Positions 45,391-54,600 of a DNA stretch of 58,061 bases are shown here, in pieces. The stretch is from Bacteroidota bacterium (lineage in GTDB: Bacteria; Bacteroidota; Bacteroidia; Bacteroidales; SZUA-534). Each line of letters begins with the position of its first letter. Positions within the stretch are counted from its first letter, which is position 1. The DNA is taken from positions 1-58,061 of the forward strand of contig QKGS01000035.1 in NCBI GenBank assembly GCA_003250355.1, given 5' to 3'. The position numbers and the translations under genes are program-made. The notes under the pieces were generated by a model that was given only the letters and a program-made list of their open reading frames with translations, ran no database searches and was not told where the DNA came from.

Positions 45391-46644
45391 TTATAATCCA
45401 AACTCAGCCTTAATAGCATCAACATAGTCAAGTTTTTCCCAAGTAAATAACTCAACTTCAAACTCTTTTTCGCCAAAATAAGGTGAAGAAAATGATTTTT
45501 TAACAACTTCCGGAGTACGCCCCATGTGGCCGTAAGCAGCTGTTTCTTCATAAATAGGATTGCGAAGTTTTAAGCGTTCTTCAATTGCCGCAGGGCGAAG
45601 ATCAAATACAGCTTTTAATTTTTCAGCTATTTCACCATCAGACAAGCCTACTTTTGAAGTTCCATAAGTATGAACAAAAACACCAACCGGCTCAGCAACA
45701 CCTATTGCATAAGCTAATTGTACAAGTATTTCATCGGCTAAGCCTGCTGCAACAGCATTTTTAGCTATATGACGCGAAGCATAAGCTGCCGAACGGTCTA
45801 CTTTACTAGGATCTTTACCTGAAAAAGCACCACCTCCGTGAGCTCCTTTACCTCCGTATGTATCAACAATAATTTTACGTCCGGTTAAACCTGTATCTCC
45901 GTGTGGTCCTCCAATTACGAATTTACCCGTAGGGTTTACGTGAAGTATAAACTTATCATCGAATAAAGCCTGTACTCGCTCTGGCAATAATGCTTTAGTT
46001 CGAGGAATTAATATTTTACGTACATCGTCTTTAATTTTAGCAAGCATTGGAGCATCAGCGTCAAAATCATCATGTTGTGTTGATACTACTATTGTATGAA
46101 TACGCTTAGGTTGGTTATCGTTGCTATACTCAATAGTAACCTGACTCTTAGAATCGGGGCGTAAGTAAGTCATTTGCTTACCTTCGCGACGAATAGCAGC
46201 AAGTTCAATTAATAACTTATGCGATAAGTCTAGAGCTAAAGGCATATAGTTGTCGGTATCTTTGGTAGCATAACCAAACATCATACCTTGGTCACCGGCT
46301 CCTTGATTCATTTTCTCTTCACGGTCAACTCCCTGATTAATATCGGCCGATTGCTCGTGAATAGCTGATAATACACCGCAAGAATCACCATCGAAACGAT
46401 ACTCACTTTTTGTATAGCCTATTTTATTAATAACACGGCGTGCTACTTCTTGAACATCGACATATGTTTTTGAGTGAACTTCGCCGGCAAGTACTACCTG
46501 CCCGGTAGTAACCAGTGTTTCGCAAGCAACTTTTGAATCGGGGTCAAAAGCAAGAAAGTTGTCAAGTAATGCATCTGATATTTGATCTGATACTTTATCA
46601 GGATGCCCTTCAGAAACTGATTCTGATGTAAATAAATATCCCAT
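45391..46644 (-). CDS. metK: S-adenosylmethionine synthase
   Basis: A 417-residue enzyme making SAM from methionine and ATP. Motifs are [18 protein letters not shown] near the N-terminus, the signature [12 protein letters not shown], the P-loop-like [18 protein letters not shown], and [17 protein letters not shown]. Length is slightly longer than E. coli MetK (384), as usual in Bacteroidota. It is monocistronic, with a terminator downstream and a candidate SAM-sensing leader upstream. It supplies SAM for the several methyltransferases of the neighbouring polysaccharide locus among many other users. Confidence 0.98.
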   Translation of the reverse strand: MGYLFTSESVSEGHPDKVSDQISDALLDNFLAFDPDSKVACETLVTTGQVVLAGEVHSKTYVDVQEVARRVINKIGYTKSEYRFDGDSCGVLSAIHEQSADINQGVDREEKMNQGAGDQGMMFGYATKDTDNYMPLALDLSHKLLIELAAIRREGKQMTYLRPDSKSQVTIEYSNDNQPKRIHTIVVSTQHDDFDADAPMLAKIKDDVRKILIPRTKALLPERVQALFDDKFILHVNPTGKFVIGGPHGDTGLTGRKIIVDTYGGKGAHGGGAFSGKDPSKVDRSAAYASRHIAKNAVAAGLADEILVQLAYAIGVAEPVGVFVHTYGTSKVGLSDGEIAEKLKAVFDLRPAAIEERLKLRNPIYEETAAYGHMGRTPEVVKKSFSSPYFGEKEFEVELFTWEKLDYVDAIKAEFGL

Positions 46645-46731
46645 AATATGTTTTTTGTGGCACTAAAAAGCACCTTGTTAAAAAATATTAAAGAAAGTGT
46701 GTTGATTGTATAAGCAGAAAAGCAATACATT

Positions 46732-46785
46732 ATTTTAGCATTTTTTTCCGTGGTTGCAATCAGCGCAAATCTTTCCACAATTACA
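46732..46785 (-). ncRNA. Candidate SAM-II-like riboswitch in the metK leader
   Basis: On the minus strand the leader reads TTGTGG, a loop with TTTGCGCTGATTGCAA, then CCACGG, an A-rich run and TGCTAAAATAATG. GTGG (46775-46778) can pair with CCAC (46750-46753). The words GCTGATT and GCTAAA resemble the conserved GCUGAUU and GCUAAA elements of the SAM-II pseudoknot. It begins within about 10 bases of the predicted transcript start and lies about 90 bases before metK, the right gene for a SAM sensor. The match is by eye and incomplete; a covariance search is needed. Confidence 0.42.
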
Positions 46786-46788
46786 ACG

Positions 46789-46820
46789 CAAATATAGTTA
46801 TTTAAGTTTTATATATACAA
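46789..46820 (-). promoter_or_regulatory. Bacteroidota promoter of metK (TTG - 21 bp - TATATTTG)
   Basis: On the minus strand TTG (46818-46820) is followed after 21 bases by TATATTTG (46789-46796), a complete match to the Bacteroidota TTG/TAnnTTTG promoter with suitable spacing. Transcription would start near 46780, at the first base of the candidate riboswitch. Confidence 0.7.
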
Positions 46821-46911
46821 TAAAATTTATATCATGAATAAAATAATAGTTGTATTTTTTTCAGGGCAACCGCATTTAAAACATATCACCACGAAAGGCT
46901 TGAAAAACACG

Positions 46912-46939
46912 AAAAAAAAATTGCAATGCAATTTTTTTG
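46912..46939 (-). terminator. Hairpin terminator between the AraC gene and metK
   Basis: AAAAAAATTGC (46914-46924) and GCAATTTTTTT (46928-46938) form an 11-bp perfect stem with a 3-base loop, flanked by long A and T runs. It is 38 bases downstream of the AraC-type regulator stop and upstream of the metK promoter. Just beside it (46889-46920) is an ACGAAAGG...ACGAAAA stretch that looks like a worn dispersed Bacteroidota intergenic repeat. Confidence 0.65.
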
Positions 46940-46976
46940 ATAGCAAACCCAAAAATCAGATTAATACATAATATAT

Positions 46977-47840
46977 TTAAATTAACCCCCTATTATATTT
47001 ATCGCGGTAAGCAGCCGGAGTAAGAGAGGTAACTTTGCGAAACTGACGATGAAAATACGACATATTATCGTATCCGCTTTCGAGTGCAATTTGACTAATA
47101 GGGTTAAGTGTATCTTGTAATTCACGACACACATTGTGTACCCGATATTCGTTCAGATACTCGGTAAATGTTTTATGAAAATAGTTTTTAAAATATTTAC
47201 AGAACGATGACTTTGTCATAAATGTAACCTCTGCCATATCGTCGACAGTAATTTTTGAACCAAAATTTTTATCAATATGGGCAAAAATATCTTTGATACG
47301 ATTATCGGTTTCACGGTATCGGTAAAAGTGGTTCCCGGGTTCCGACAGTAGTTTGTAATCGGTAATTTCCGATAGCTGAATAAGTATTTCAAAAAACGAC
47401 ATTAACCTATGAACCCCCGATAAAGCCGGCAAGCCCATAAGCTTATTACCCAACATATGAATTTTTTTAGAAGGATAAAAAAACATACCTGAGTTAGATT
47501 TTTGCAGCAATGTTTTAACATTATGAAACTCTTTAACATTATTAAATACAGCAGCCAAAGCCTCCGATTTCCACTGTATATATATTGATGCCGCTCCGGA
47601 AGTGTAGTTTTGAGCATTTTTCCACGAATGTGGCAATCGTGAACCGGTAAGAACCATATCGCCGGGTTGAAAATTTTCAATACTATTGCCTACGTATCGT
47701 ACTCCACTGCTTTGAGTAATATAGGTAAGTTCCATTTCATCATGATAATGCCATGGAGCATCGAAATAATTTTCGGTATAGTAAAATGCGTGTATTGAGC
47801 TGTCAACCTTATGGGGTACTACTTCGAGTTTTGCTTTCAT
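46977..47840 (-). CDS. AraC family transcriptional regulator
   Basis: A 287-residue regulator. The N-terminal cupin-like sensor contains FDAPWHYHDEMELTYI, NFQPGDMVLTGSRLPHSW, typical of sugar-sensing AraC proteins. The C-terminal double helix-turn-helix (about residues 185-285) has MAEVTFMTKSSFCKYFKNYF and ISQIALESGYDNMSYFHRQF. It is divergent from the PfkB kinase gene at 48068, so it most likely controls the kinase-isomerase-aldolase cluster in response to a sugar. The inducer is unknown. It is followed by a terminator, so it does not continue into metK. Confidence 0.92.
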   Translation of the reverse strand: MKAKLEVVPHKVDSSIHAFYYTENYFDAPWHYHDEMELTYITQSSGVRYVGNSIENFQPGDMVLTGSRLPHSWKNAQNYTSGAASIYIQWKSEALAAVFNNVKEFHNVKTLLQKSNSGMFFYPSKKIHMLGNKLMGLPALSGVHRLMSFFEILIQLSEITDYKLLSEPGNHFYRYRETDNRIKDIFAHIDKNFGSKITVDDMAEVTFMTKSSFCKYFKNYFHKTFTEYLNEYRVHNVCRELQDTLNPISQIALESGYDNMSYFHRQFRKVTSLTPAAYRDKYNRGLI

Positions 47841-47866
47841 GGTTTATCTCTTCTGTTATTTTTAAT

Positions 47867-47897
47867 TACCTGACAGGTATTAAAAATCTGTCAGGTA
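47867..47897. repeat. Perfect 10-bp inverted repeat between the AraC gene and the sugar cluster
   Basis: TACCTGACAG (47867-47876) and CTGTCAGGTA (47888-47897) are exact inverse complements separated by 11 AT-rich bases. It lies in the 227-base divergent region, 27 bases upstream of the regulator start. Similar ACCTGACAGG/CCTGTCAGGT palindromes are dispersed intergenic repeats in some Bacteroidota. It could be that, or a regulator operator, or an RNA hairpin in the regulator's leader. Confidence 0.7.
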
Positions 47898-48038
47898 AAA
47901 ATAATTTCAATATTGCTTTATATATAATTATAAACCTCCAATAAAATTTAGTGTGCCAAAATAGTAAAATATTTCAATTATGGCAATATAGTACACTTTT
48001 TGCAAAATATTGCACTATTCACGCAATCGTTCTCGCTG

Positions 48039-48046
48039 TATATTTG
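48039..48046 (+). promoter_or_regulatory. Bacteroidota -7 element (TATATTTG) of the sugar catabolic cluster
   Basis: TATATTTG matches TAnnTTTG exactly, 22 bases before the ATG of the kinase gene at 48068. The nearest upstream TTG is at a longer than ideal distance (26 bases), consistent with a promoter that needs an activator such as the divergent AraC protein. Confidence 0.6.
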
Positions 48047-48067
48047 TAATACAAAATTTGAAGAATT

Positions 48068-48970
48068 ATGGAAGTAATATGCAGCGGATTAAATGTGGTT
48101 GATTTATTAATATCGACACCCGACAATGTACCATACGGACAAAAAACTGAGTGTGAAAAAATAATAGTCCAGGGTGGAGCACCTGCCGGCAATGCAGCAA
48201 GCGGCCTTGCAGCTTTAGGACACGAAGTAGGTTTTTTAGGTTATATAGATAATAATACACTTAGCAGTATTGCGGTTGCCGAACTCGAACGCCATGGTGT
48301 AAAACCCGATTTGCTTATAAAAAAAGAGGGGGCAAGCCCGGCTATTGCAACTGTGCAAATCGATAAAAAAGGGGAACGAACTGTACTATATTCTATGAAT
48401 AATTACATACCTGTTAATCCCGACGATGTAGACGAAACTATTTTCAAAAATTGTAAAATGCTACTGGTTGATGGTTACGATACGGTTATAAACACACATT
48501 TGCTTAAGCTGGCAAAAAAATATAATGTACCAAGTGTACTCGATATGGAAGTTGCCGATATTGATGTAATGAAAGAGATGGTTTCGCTAACTACAAACGC
48601 AATACTACCTCTTGAAGGAGCTAAGAAACTGTGTGGTAAAGAAACTATTGAGGAGTGTGTACAAGCTATTGACTCAATTACCGATGCTCAAGTAGTAATT
48701 ACCGATGGAGCAAACGGCTCATATACAATATATAATGGCGAGCTGGTTCATGTTCCTGCTTATATGGTTAAAGTTGTTGATACCACAGGATGTGGCGATG
48801 CTTTTCATGCTGCTTATGCATCGGCTTATGTGCAAGGGTACGATATTCCGGCCTGTATGAACTACGGGAGCTTCTTTGCTGCTCAAGTAGCTAAAGAGTT
48901 TGGCGGAAGAACCAAATTCCCCAATCGTGAATTTATGAATAAGCATTTTGGTGTAAAAAAGGTGGCTTAG
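48068..48970 (+). CDS. PfkB family carbohydrate kinase
   Basis: A 300-residue ribokinase-fold sugar kinase. The N-terminal signature GGAPAGNAASGLAALG and LGYIDNNTLSSIA are present, and the C-terminal PfkB signature is VVDTTGCGDAFHAAYASA, with the catalytic aspartate in GCGDAF. The specific sugar is not identified. As it stands first in a cluster with an L-fucose/arabinose-isomerase-like gene and a class II aldolase gene, it probably phosphorylates the ketose released by the isomerase at C1 before aldol cleavage. The ATG is 22 bases after the promoter element. Confidence 0.9.
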   Translation: MEVICSGLNVVDLLISTPDNVPYGQKTECEKIIVQGGAPAGNAASGLAALGHEVGFLGYIDNNTLSSIAVAELERHGVKPDLLIKKEGASPAIATVQIDKKGERTVLYSMNNYIPVNPDDVDETIFKNCKMLLVDGYDTVINTHLLKLAKKYNVPSVLDMEVADIDVMKEMVSLTTNAILPLEGAKKLCGKETIEECVQAIDSITDAQVVITDGANGSYTIYNGELVHVPAYMVKVVDTTGCGDAFHAAYASAYVQGYDIPACMNYGSFFAAQVAKEFGGRTKFPNREFMNKHFGVKKVA

Positions 48971-49072
48971 TCAGTTTACAGTCAATACTCGATTAATAAT
49001 CAAAACAACAACGCTTATAAAAGCATTTGAATAAGTAAAAGTTGAAAACACAAAACATTTAAAAATAAAAAT

Positions 49073-50575
49073 ATGGGAACGTACGCAGAAAAAAAGGGAG
49101 TAGTAAGCGAATTGTTTGAAAAACTAATAACACCGGCACGAGCAAAATATAAAGCAAAAATTGGTTTGGTTGGTATTGGTTTGGAAGAACATTTCGATTG
49201 GGAGTCGATTTTGAAAAGTTACGCCGTAGCTAAACAAAAACTTTCGTTGGCTTTACCTGCCCATAGCTTTGAAGTATTATCGTCAACAGAGCCAATACAA
49301 AAAAAGGAAGATATGCTTAGTTGGCTAAACCACATGGGCAAAGCCGATGTTGACGGCATTATTATTTACCAGGCATCGTATATAGCCGGTGACTTGGCAG
49401 CAGCAACCGGGCGTTGGTTTCAACAAAGCGGAATACCTGTTCTTAGCTGGTCGCACGATGAGGCTACCGGCGGACGGTTATCGAATAACCGACTGTGCGG
49501 GCAAAACTTTCTGCTCAATGTACTTAACTCCAGCAACGTAAAATACTCATGGATATTTGAATCGCCCGAATCGCCAACTCTTGCAGCACATATATTACCT
49601 TTTGCAAAAGCGGTATATGCTAAGGCATCAATAAATCAACGTACCATAGGTATGATAGGTGGTTTCCGTGTACCCGGATTCTACGACTGCGAACTTAACG
49701 AAATGTCGCTACTTAAACGTTTCGGATTGTTGGTTGACCGTGTCGATTTTCAAACTATTTTCAAACATGGCGAGAAATTTAAAATTGAAGATATTCACAC
49801 TATTAAAAAAGCTCTGCTTAACCATCCCGATTGTAAATTCAACAACGTAACCGACGAACGTATCGATAAATCAATATTATTGGCACTATCAATAGCCGAC
49901 TATTCAAGAATAAACAACTATATAGGTGTAGGACTTAAAAACTGGCCCGAGCTATTCGACCATTACGACATAGCCGGCGACGGAGCCGGAGCATTAGTAC
50001 AAGATGTTGGCATTCCTGTTGCCGATGAATCGGATATGGGAGCACTTGTAACTATGGTGGTAATGAATCAGGTAAGCCTTGAAGAGTGTGTACCAACACT
50101 TGTCGATTTTTCGCTTATTAATAACGAAGATAATAAAATGGGATTTTGGCATTGTGGCGGAGCCTCAACTAAGCTGATGAAGCAGGGTGCCGGTTACGAA
50201 GTAAGAAACCACAGCATATTGGAAAACTACAGCGAAGAGAGCAGTACAGGTATGTTACTCGAATTTTTACACAATCCGGGAGAAATTACTGTGGCAAAAT
50301 ATATGTATCCTCACGCCGATAAAGTTCTTACTTGGGAGGCCGATATTCGTGAATCGGAAATGGCATTTCGCGGAAGCTATGCCGAAATAGAGCCTAAAAA
50401 TGTAAAAGCTGCCGATATTCTTACCACAATTATGAATAACGGGTGCGACCACCACTGGATTATAAGCCGCGGATATATGGCCGAAGAACTTGCCGAATTC
50501 AATTTCTGGACCAATGTTGATACTATGAAAATAGAACAAAGCAGAAGTTACCTTGCCGGACGAAATAAAAGATAA
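49073..50575 (+). CDS. L-fucose/L-arabinose isomerase family protein
   Basis: A 500-residue protein of the FucI/AraA superfamily (COG2407-like), metal-dependent aldose-ketose isomerases. It begins KIGLVGIGLEEHFDW and has MGKADVDGIIIYQ, PVLSWSHDEATGG, IGMIGGFRVPGFYDCEL. The late block AGDGAGALVQD, followed by VADESDMGALVTMVV, resembles the metal-ligand E-x-D-x-x-GAL block of FucI-type enzymes; FWHCGGAS supplies a histidine. It is less similar to classical FucI (about 590 residues) and could prefer another aldose. It is the second gene of the cluster, 102 bases after the kinase. Confidence 0.82.
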   Translation: MGTYAEKKGVVSELFEKLITPARAKYKAKIGLVGIGLEEHFDWESILKSYAVAKQKLSLALPAHSFEVLSSTEPIQKKEDMLSWLNHMGKADVDGIIIYQASYIAGDLAAATGRWFQQSGIPVLSWSHDEATGGRLSNNRLCGQNFLLNVLNSSNVKYSWIFESPESPTLAAHILPFAKAVYAKASINQRTIGMIGGFRVPGFYDCELNEMSLLKRFGLLVDRVDFQTIFKHGEKFKIEDIHTIKKALLNHPDCKFNNVTDERIDKSILLALSIADYSRINNYIGVGLKNWPELFDHYDIAGDGAGALVQDVGIPVADESDMGALVTMVVMNQVSLEECVPTLVDFSLINNEDNKMGFWHCGGASTKLMKQGAGYEVRNHSILENYSEESSTGMLLEFLHNPGEITVAKYMYPHADKVLTWEADIRESEMAFRGSYAEIEPKNVKAADILTTIMNNGCDHHWIISRGYMAEELAEFNFWTNVDTMKIEQSRSYLAGRNKR

Positions 50576-50601
50576 CATTTTCGAGCTAATGTTATAGAGT
50601 A

Positions 50602-50642
50602 ATAGAGTCGGACTCAGATATTTAGTCCGCTCTATTTTTAAA
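50602..50642 (+). terminator. Hairpin terminator after the isomerase gene
   Basis: ATAGAG-T-CGGACT (50602-50614) pairs with AGTCCG-C-TCTAT (50624-50635), one internal mismatch, and is followed by TTTTTA. It lies 26 bases after the isomerase stop and before the aldolase gene, so it would end or attenuate transcription inside the cluster. Confidence 0.7.
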
Positions 50643-50734
50643 ATATTTATATTGAAACATACGTAAATAAATCATTAACCCTTATAGTCTTAATAATTGA
50701 TAATTGATACTCATAACCCTGATACTATAAAACT

Positions 50735-51610
50735 ATGAACAATTATTTTTCACAACAATTCGCTTCACTCAAGGAACTGTTTAAAGCATACCGCCAATCG
50801 CAACGTTGTTTGGCAGCATTTAACGTAAACGATAACTACGACCTTAAAGCGGTAGTAGATGCAGCCAATGCACAAAACACAAATGTAATGGTAATGACAT
50901 ACCCCCCGGTAGCCGAATTACTAACTCCATACACATTTAGCGGAATGGTAAAAGGTATTCGCTACAATGCAAAAAACAATGTATACCTACATCTCGACCA
51001 CAGCACATCGGTTGATTTATGCAAAGCAGCCATTGATGCCGGGTACGATTCGGTAATGATTGACGGTTCGCACCTTTCCCTTTCGGAAAATATTAAAGCA
51101 ACCATTGAGGTGGTAAAATATGCCGAATCGGCCAATGTATTGGTTGAAGCCGAAATAGGTAAAATACTTGGCAGAGATGTGGTAGCAAAATCGGCCGATG
51201 ATTATTTAGCCGGTGTAGCCGATGTTAAAGCTTTGTATGAACAGGCCGGTCCCGATATTATTGCAGTAGGTATTGGTACCGCACACGGCTATACTCCTGA
51301 AGTGCCAAAAATACACTTTGACCGCTTAGAGCAAATAGCTCAGGCTGTATCAGCACCACTTGTATTACATGGTGGAACAGGTATACCCGATGCCGATATT
51401 CAAAAAGCCATAACTATGGGTATAGCAAAAATAAATATTGGTACTGTGGTACATACTACATATATGAAACATACCCGCACAGGAATAAACGAAGCCGGCG
51501 ATGCAGCATATCCTCCATATTTAATGAAAAGGGTATTGCCAAAAATACAAGAGGTGGTTGAAGACAGATTAAAAGCTGTTAATGTATTAACAACAGCTAA
51601 AGTATTGTAA
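50735..51610 (+). CDS. Class II ketose-bisphosphate aldolase (fructose-bisphosphate aldolase family)
   Basis: A 291-residue zinc-dependent aldolase (PF01116). It contains FNVNDNYDLKAVVDAA, the zinc-ligand motif VYLHLDHSTS, DGSHLSLSENI, VLVEAEIGKI, a second ligand region in GIGTAHGYTPE, and LVLHGGTGIPDADI. GIAKINIGT forms the DHAP phosphate-binding loop. The product in this context would be DHAP plus an aldehyde from a ketose-1-phosphate; tagatose- and fructose-bisphosphate aldolases are in the same family. It closes the three-gene catabolic cluster but is preceded by a terminator-like hairpin. Confidence 0.92.
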   Translation: MNNYFSQQFASLKELFKAYRQSQRCLAAFNVNDNYDLKAVVDAANAQNTNVMVMTYPPVAELLTPYTFSGMVKGIRYNAKNNVYLHLDHSTSVDLCKAAIDAGYDSVMIDGSHLSLSENIKATIEVVKYAESANVLVEAEIGKILGRDVVAKSADDYLAGVADVKALYEQAGPDIIAVGIGTAHGYTPEVPKIHFDRLEQIAQAVSAPLVLHGGTGIPDADIQKAITMGIAKINIGTVVHTTYMKHTRTGINEAGDAAYPPYLMKRVLPKIQEVVEDRLKAVNVLTTAKVL

Positions 51611-51638
51611 TATCCGATTTTATTATAATGTACAGGTT

Positions 51639-51670
51639 GAAGCCGGCTCTGAGGGGAGTCGGCTTCTTTT
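51639..51670 (+). terminator. Rho-independent terminator after the aldolase gene
   Basis: GAAGCCGGCT (51639-51648) pairs with AGTCGGCTTC (51657-51666), with a single G-T wobble, followed by TTTT. It is 28 bases after the aldolase stop and just before the convergent T9SS protein gene. Confidence 0.85.
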
Positions 51671-51684
51671 ATGTTTACAGATAA

Positions 51685-54600
51685 TTATTCTATAATCAAA
51701 GTCATAGTTTTTGTAACTGTTTGACTTTCAATCCTAACAATATACAAATCGGGTTTAAGTGAACTAATTGAAAGTGGCAAATAATTTGTAAGTTCTTGTT
51801 CTATTACTTTATTACCTAATATAGTACAAATAGTTACAGTAAAATTTGCATCGGGGAAACCACTAAAATAAACAAAATCATTCGCAGGATTCGGATACAT
51901 TTTAATACTATTCATGGAATCTTCAGATACATAAACATTCGCATTTTCAATCGTTATTGGAGAAATACCTTGTGTACATTCAATTAAATTACCATTTACT
52001 TCATAGAATGAAATCCAAAGCTGATAATAATGCCCTTGAGGAAGCTCACTTGATGGAGTAGTGCTTCTCAAACGTATAATTCCTTTTGAATCTCCTGATG
52101 CTTTGTTATAAACAGAATTATCGGAAAATATTTTATTACTTACAACAGCACCATTTTCATCAATCTCTCTTAGCCAATATTTTATACCATTCCCATCAAC
52201 AACTTTCTTTGTAGTAGCAGCAAATGAACACTCTATTTTAATAAAATCACCTGAAATATAATTGGTGTTTAAATAAGTATCGGGATTAGAAAAAGTTATG
52301 GACCCAGGAACAATTGGTAACCCTGTAACCGAACATAAACCGTATTTTCCGTTTTTAGAAGTTGCTCTAATTTCAGCATCGCCCGGAGCAATAATAGAGA
52401 CAAGTCCATTTTGATCAACCATAGCCACATCAGTATTCAATGAACTCCAAACCACCGATTTATCGTTAACATCGTAAGGTTTAATATCGTAGCTTAGTTG
52501 AATAGTATATGTTTCTACCTCAGTTGATGAAGCAGGTGTAACAATAACAGTATCAGCTAACATTTCGAACCATGATACAATAGTAACATTTGAAGAAGCA
52601 CTAATGCTTGAAGCTTTGCTTGAAGCTGTAATAACAGCACTTTGCCCAACAGTTCCTACGGGAGTTATCCAACCATCTTGCGAAACCTTCAGAACAGAAG
52701 TATCCGACGACACCCATAAAACATCTTGATAAGCATTAGCCGGATCTACCGTAACATTTAGCTTAATAGATTCACCTTCTCTTACATCGGCTGAATTAAG
52801 GTTTAGTAAAATAGATTGAGGGTCAACTTTTCGAGTATCAAGAATCATATTGGCACTTTTGTTCTTAATTATCATACGTTCTCCATTACGCCAACGAATA
52901 GCAACAGAATCTACAATATCTTCTTTACCCAATCCAAAATGTACTATATTCATAAGACTCTGAGAATATACTTCGCCCGATGAACCAACACGTTTACGAT
53001 ACTCATTATTTGGTGTATAAAGTATAACTTCGGCCGAAACTTGGTCAACATTTGAAACAGGTGAGTATCCAACATTAACCAGTGAATAATTGTTGCTATC
53101 GGCATAGGTATTCTCATATAAATACCACATACCTAATTCGTCGCTACCATTGAGCATATCTATATCGCCGTCCATATCGAAATCGAATGATTGCCCCATA
53201 TCGCCATGCCCTTTATCTAAAGGGTCGTGAGCTCCATGCATGGTAATCGTTTCAAAAGTTCCGTTGCCTGTGTTTAATAACATAAGATCGGAAGTGTGAT
53301 ACTTTAAATGACCCCATCTATGTATAAAAAGATCATTGAATCCGTCGTTATTATAATCGGCAACCTGAACCCCATTATGTCCACCACCCAAAGGAATATT
53401 CCATAAATCAGACACATCGGTAAATGTGCCACCATCGTTTCTAAGAAGGACATCCTTAATATTCCTATTTTCCGGCTTATACTCGGTAGTAAATGTGGTA
53501 ATACTATCAATTGAATAACTTAAATTCCAAAATATTTCGCCATTTATAACTAAGGCCGACTTCCAGTTGCCACTACCTAAATAACCAAAATATATACCAT
53601 TTCCTGAAATATCGGCAGGCCAGCCTTGAGCCATATCGGGAGTTATAATAAGAGTATCACCAATAGTAGTTTGAGTAGAATCTTTCTTGCTTCCTAAAAC
53701 AATAGGAAAATTATTAGCCCCACCAATAAAAGTTCCTCGAACATCGTAATTAAAGCCCGAGAAAGAGATAGCATCATCGGCAGTGAAAGTAGACACAAAA
53801 GAACCTGGTATCCAGCCAATTTTCAAATCCATCCTATCGTTTACAGGGTTATAATCGACAGTAGGGCCTGAAAAACCAGTCCCGAATGAATTGCCTTTAG
53901 CAAAATAAAGATCAAAATCGCCATCGTTATCAATGTCAATATCTGTACATGCCAGGGCATAATTATAATCGGTGCTTTGTCCTGGCAATTTTGAGGTAAT
54001 ATCGGTAAAAGTAAAATCGCCATTACCTTGCCATACCGATAACCCCCATCCGTATAGAATAATATCGTCAATATTATCTCCATTCAAATCCGTTACTAGA
54101 GCGCGGTCTGATTTTGCATTTTCAATACCGGAAACATTAGTAAATTCAAATGTCCCATCACCTTTGTTTTTATAAAAAAACTGATACGGCTTTTCATTTA
54201 AATCTAATGGAGGAGCATTTACCAACACAAAATCTAAATCTCCATCTAAGTCAAGATCCATCCAACGAGCACCCCTGCCACGCGCACCATTTGAGAATCC
54301 AATTTCACTCTCGGAAACAATTACCAATGTATCGTTATCATTACGCCAAAAATCGGGATAAGTAGGAGCTGTACCATTTCCCCCTCCTTTTGTTGAAATT
54401 ACATCAAGATCCCCATCATTATCATAATCTGCAACTGAAGTGCCATGCAAATCTTCTTTATACCAACGCGATAGTTTTTGGTGGTGCTTAGTAACCGTAC
54501 CGTTACCATTATTCCAATAAAGCTTATTAGTCTCAATGTTGTGGTTTACAACAATAAAATCGTAATATCCATCTTGATTAATATCGGCAACACACGGACC

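Noticed and set aside
46494-46778. 94-codon minus-strand frame overlapping the metK start
   Set aside because: It overlaps metK and its promoter leader in another frame, has no family features, and includes the candidate riboswitch.
48068-51610. Sulfoquinovose (sulfo-EMP) catabolic cluster
   Set aside because: Kinase, isomerase and aldolase fit the logic, but there is no sulfoquinovosidase, sulfolactaldehyde reductase or sulfonate exporter, and the isomerase is of the fucose/arabinose type.
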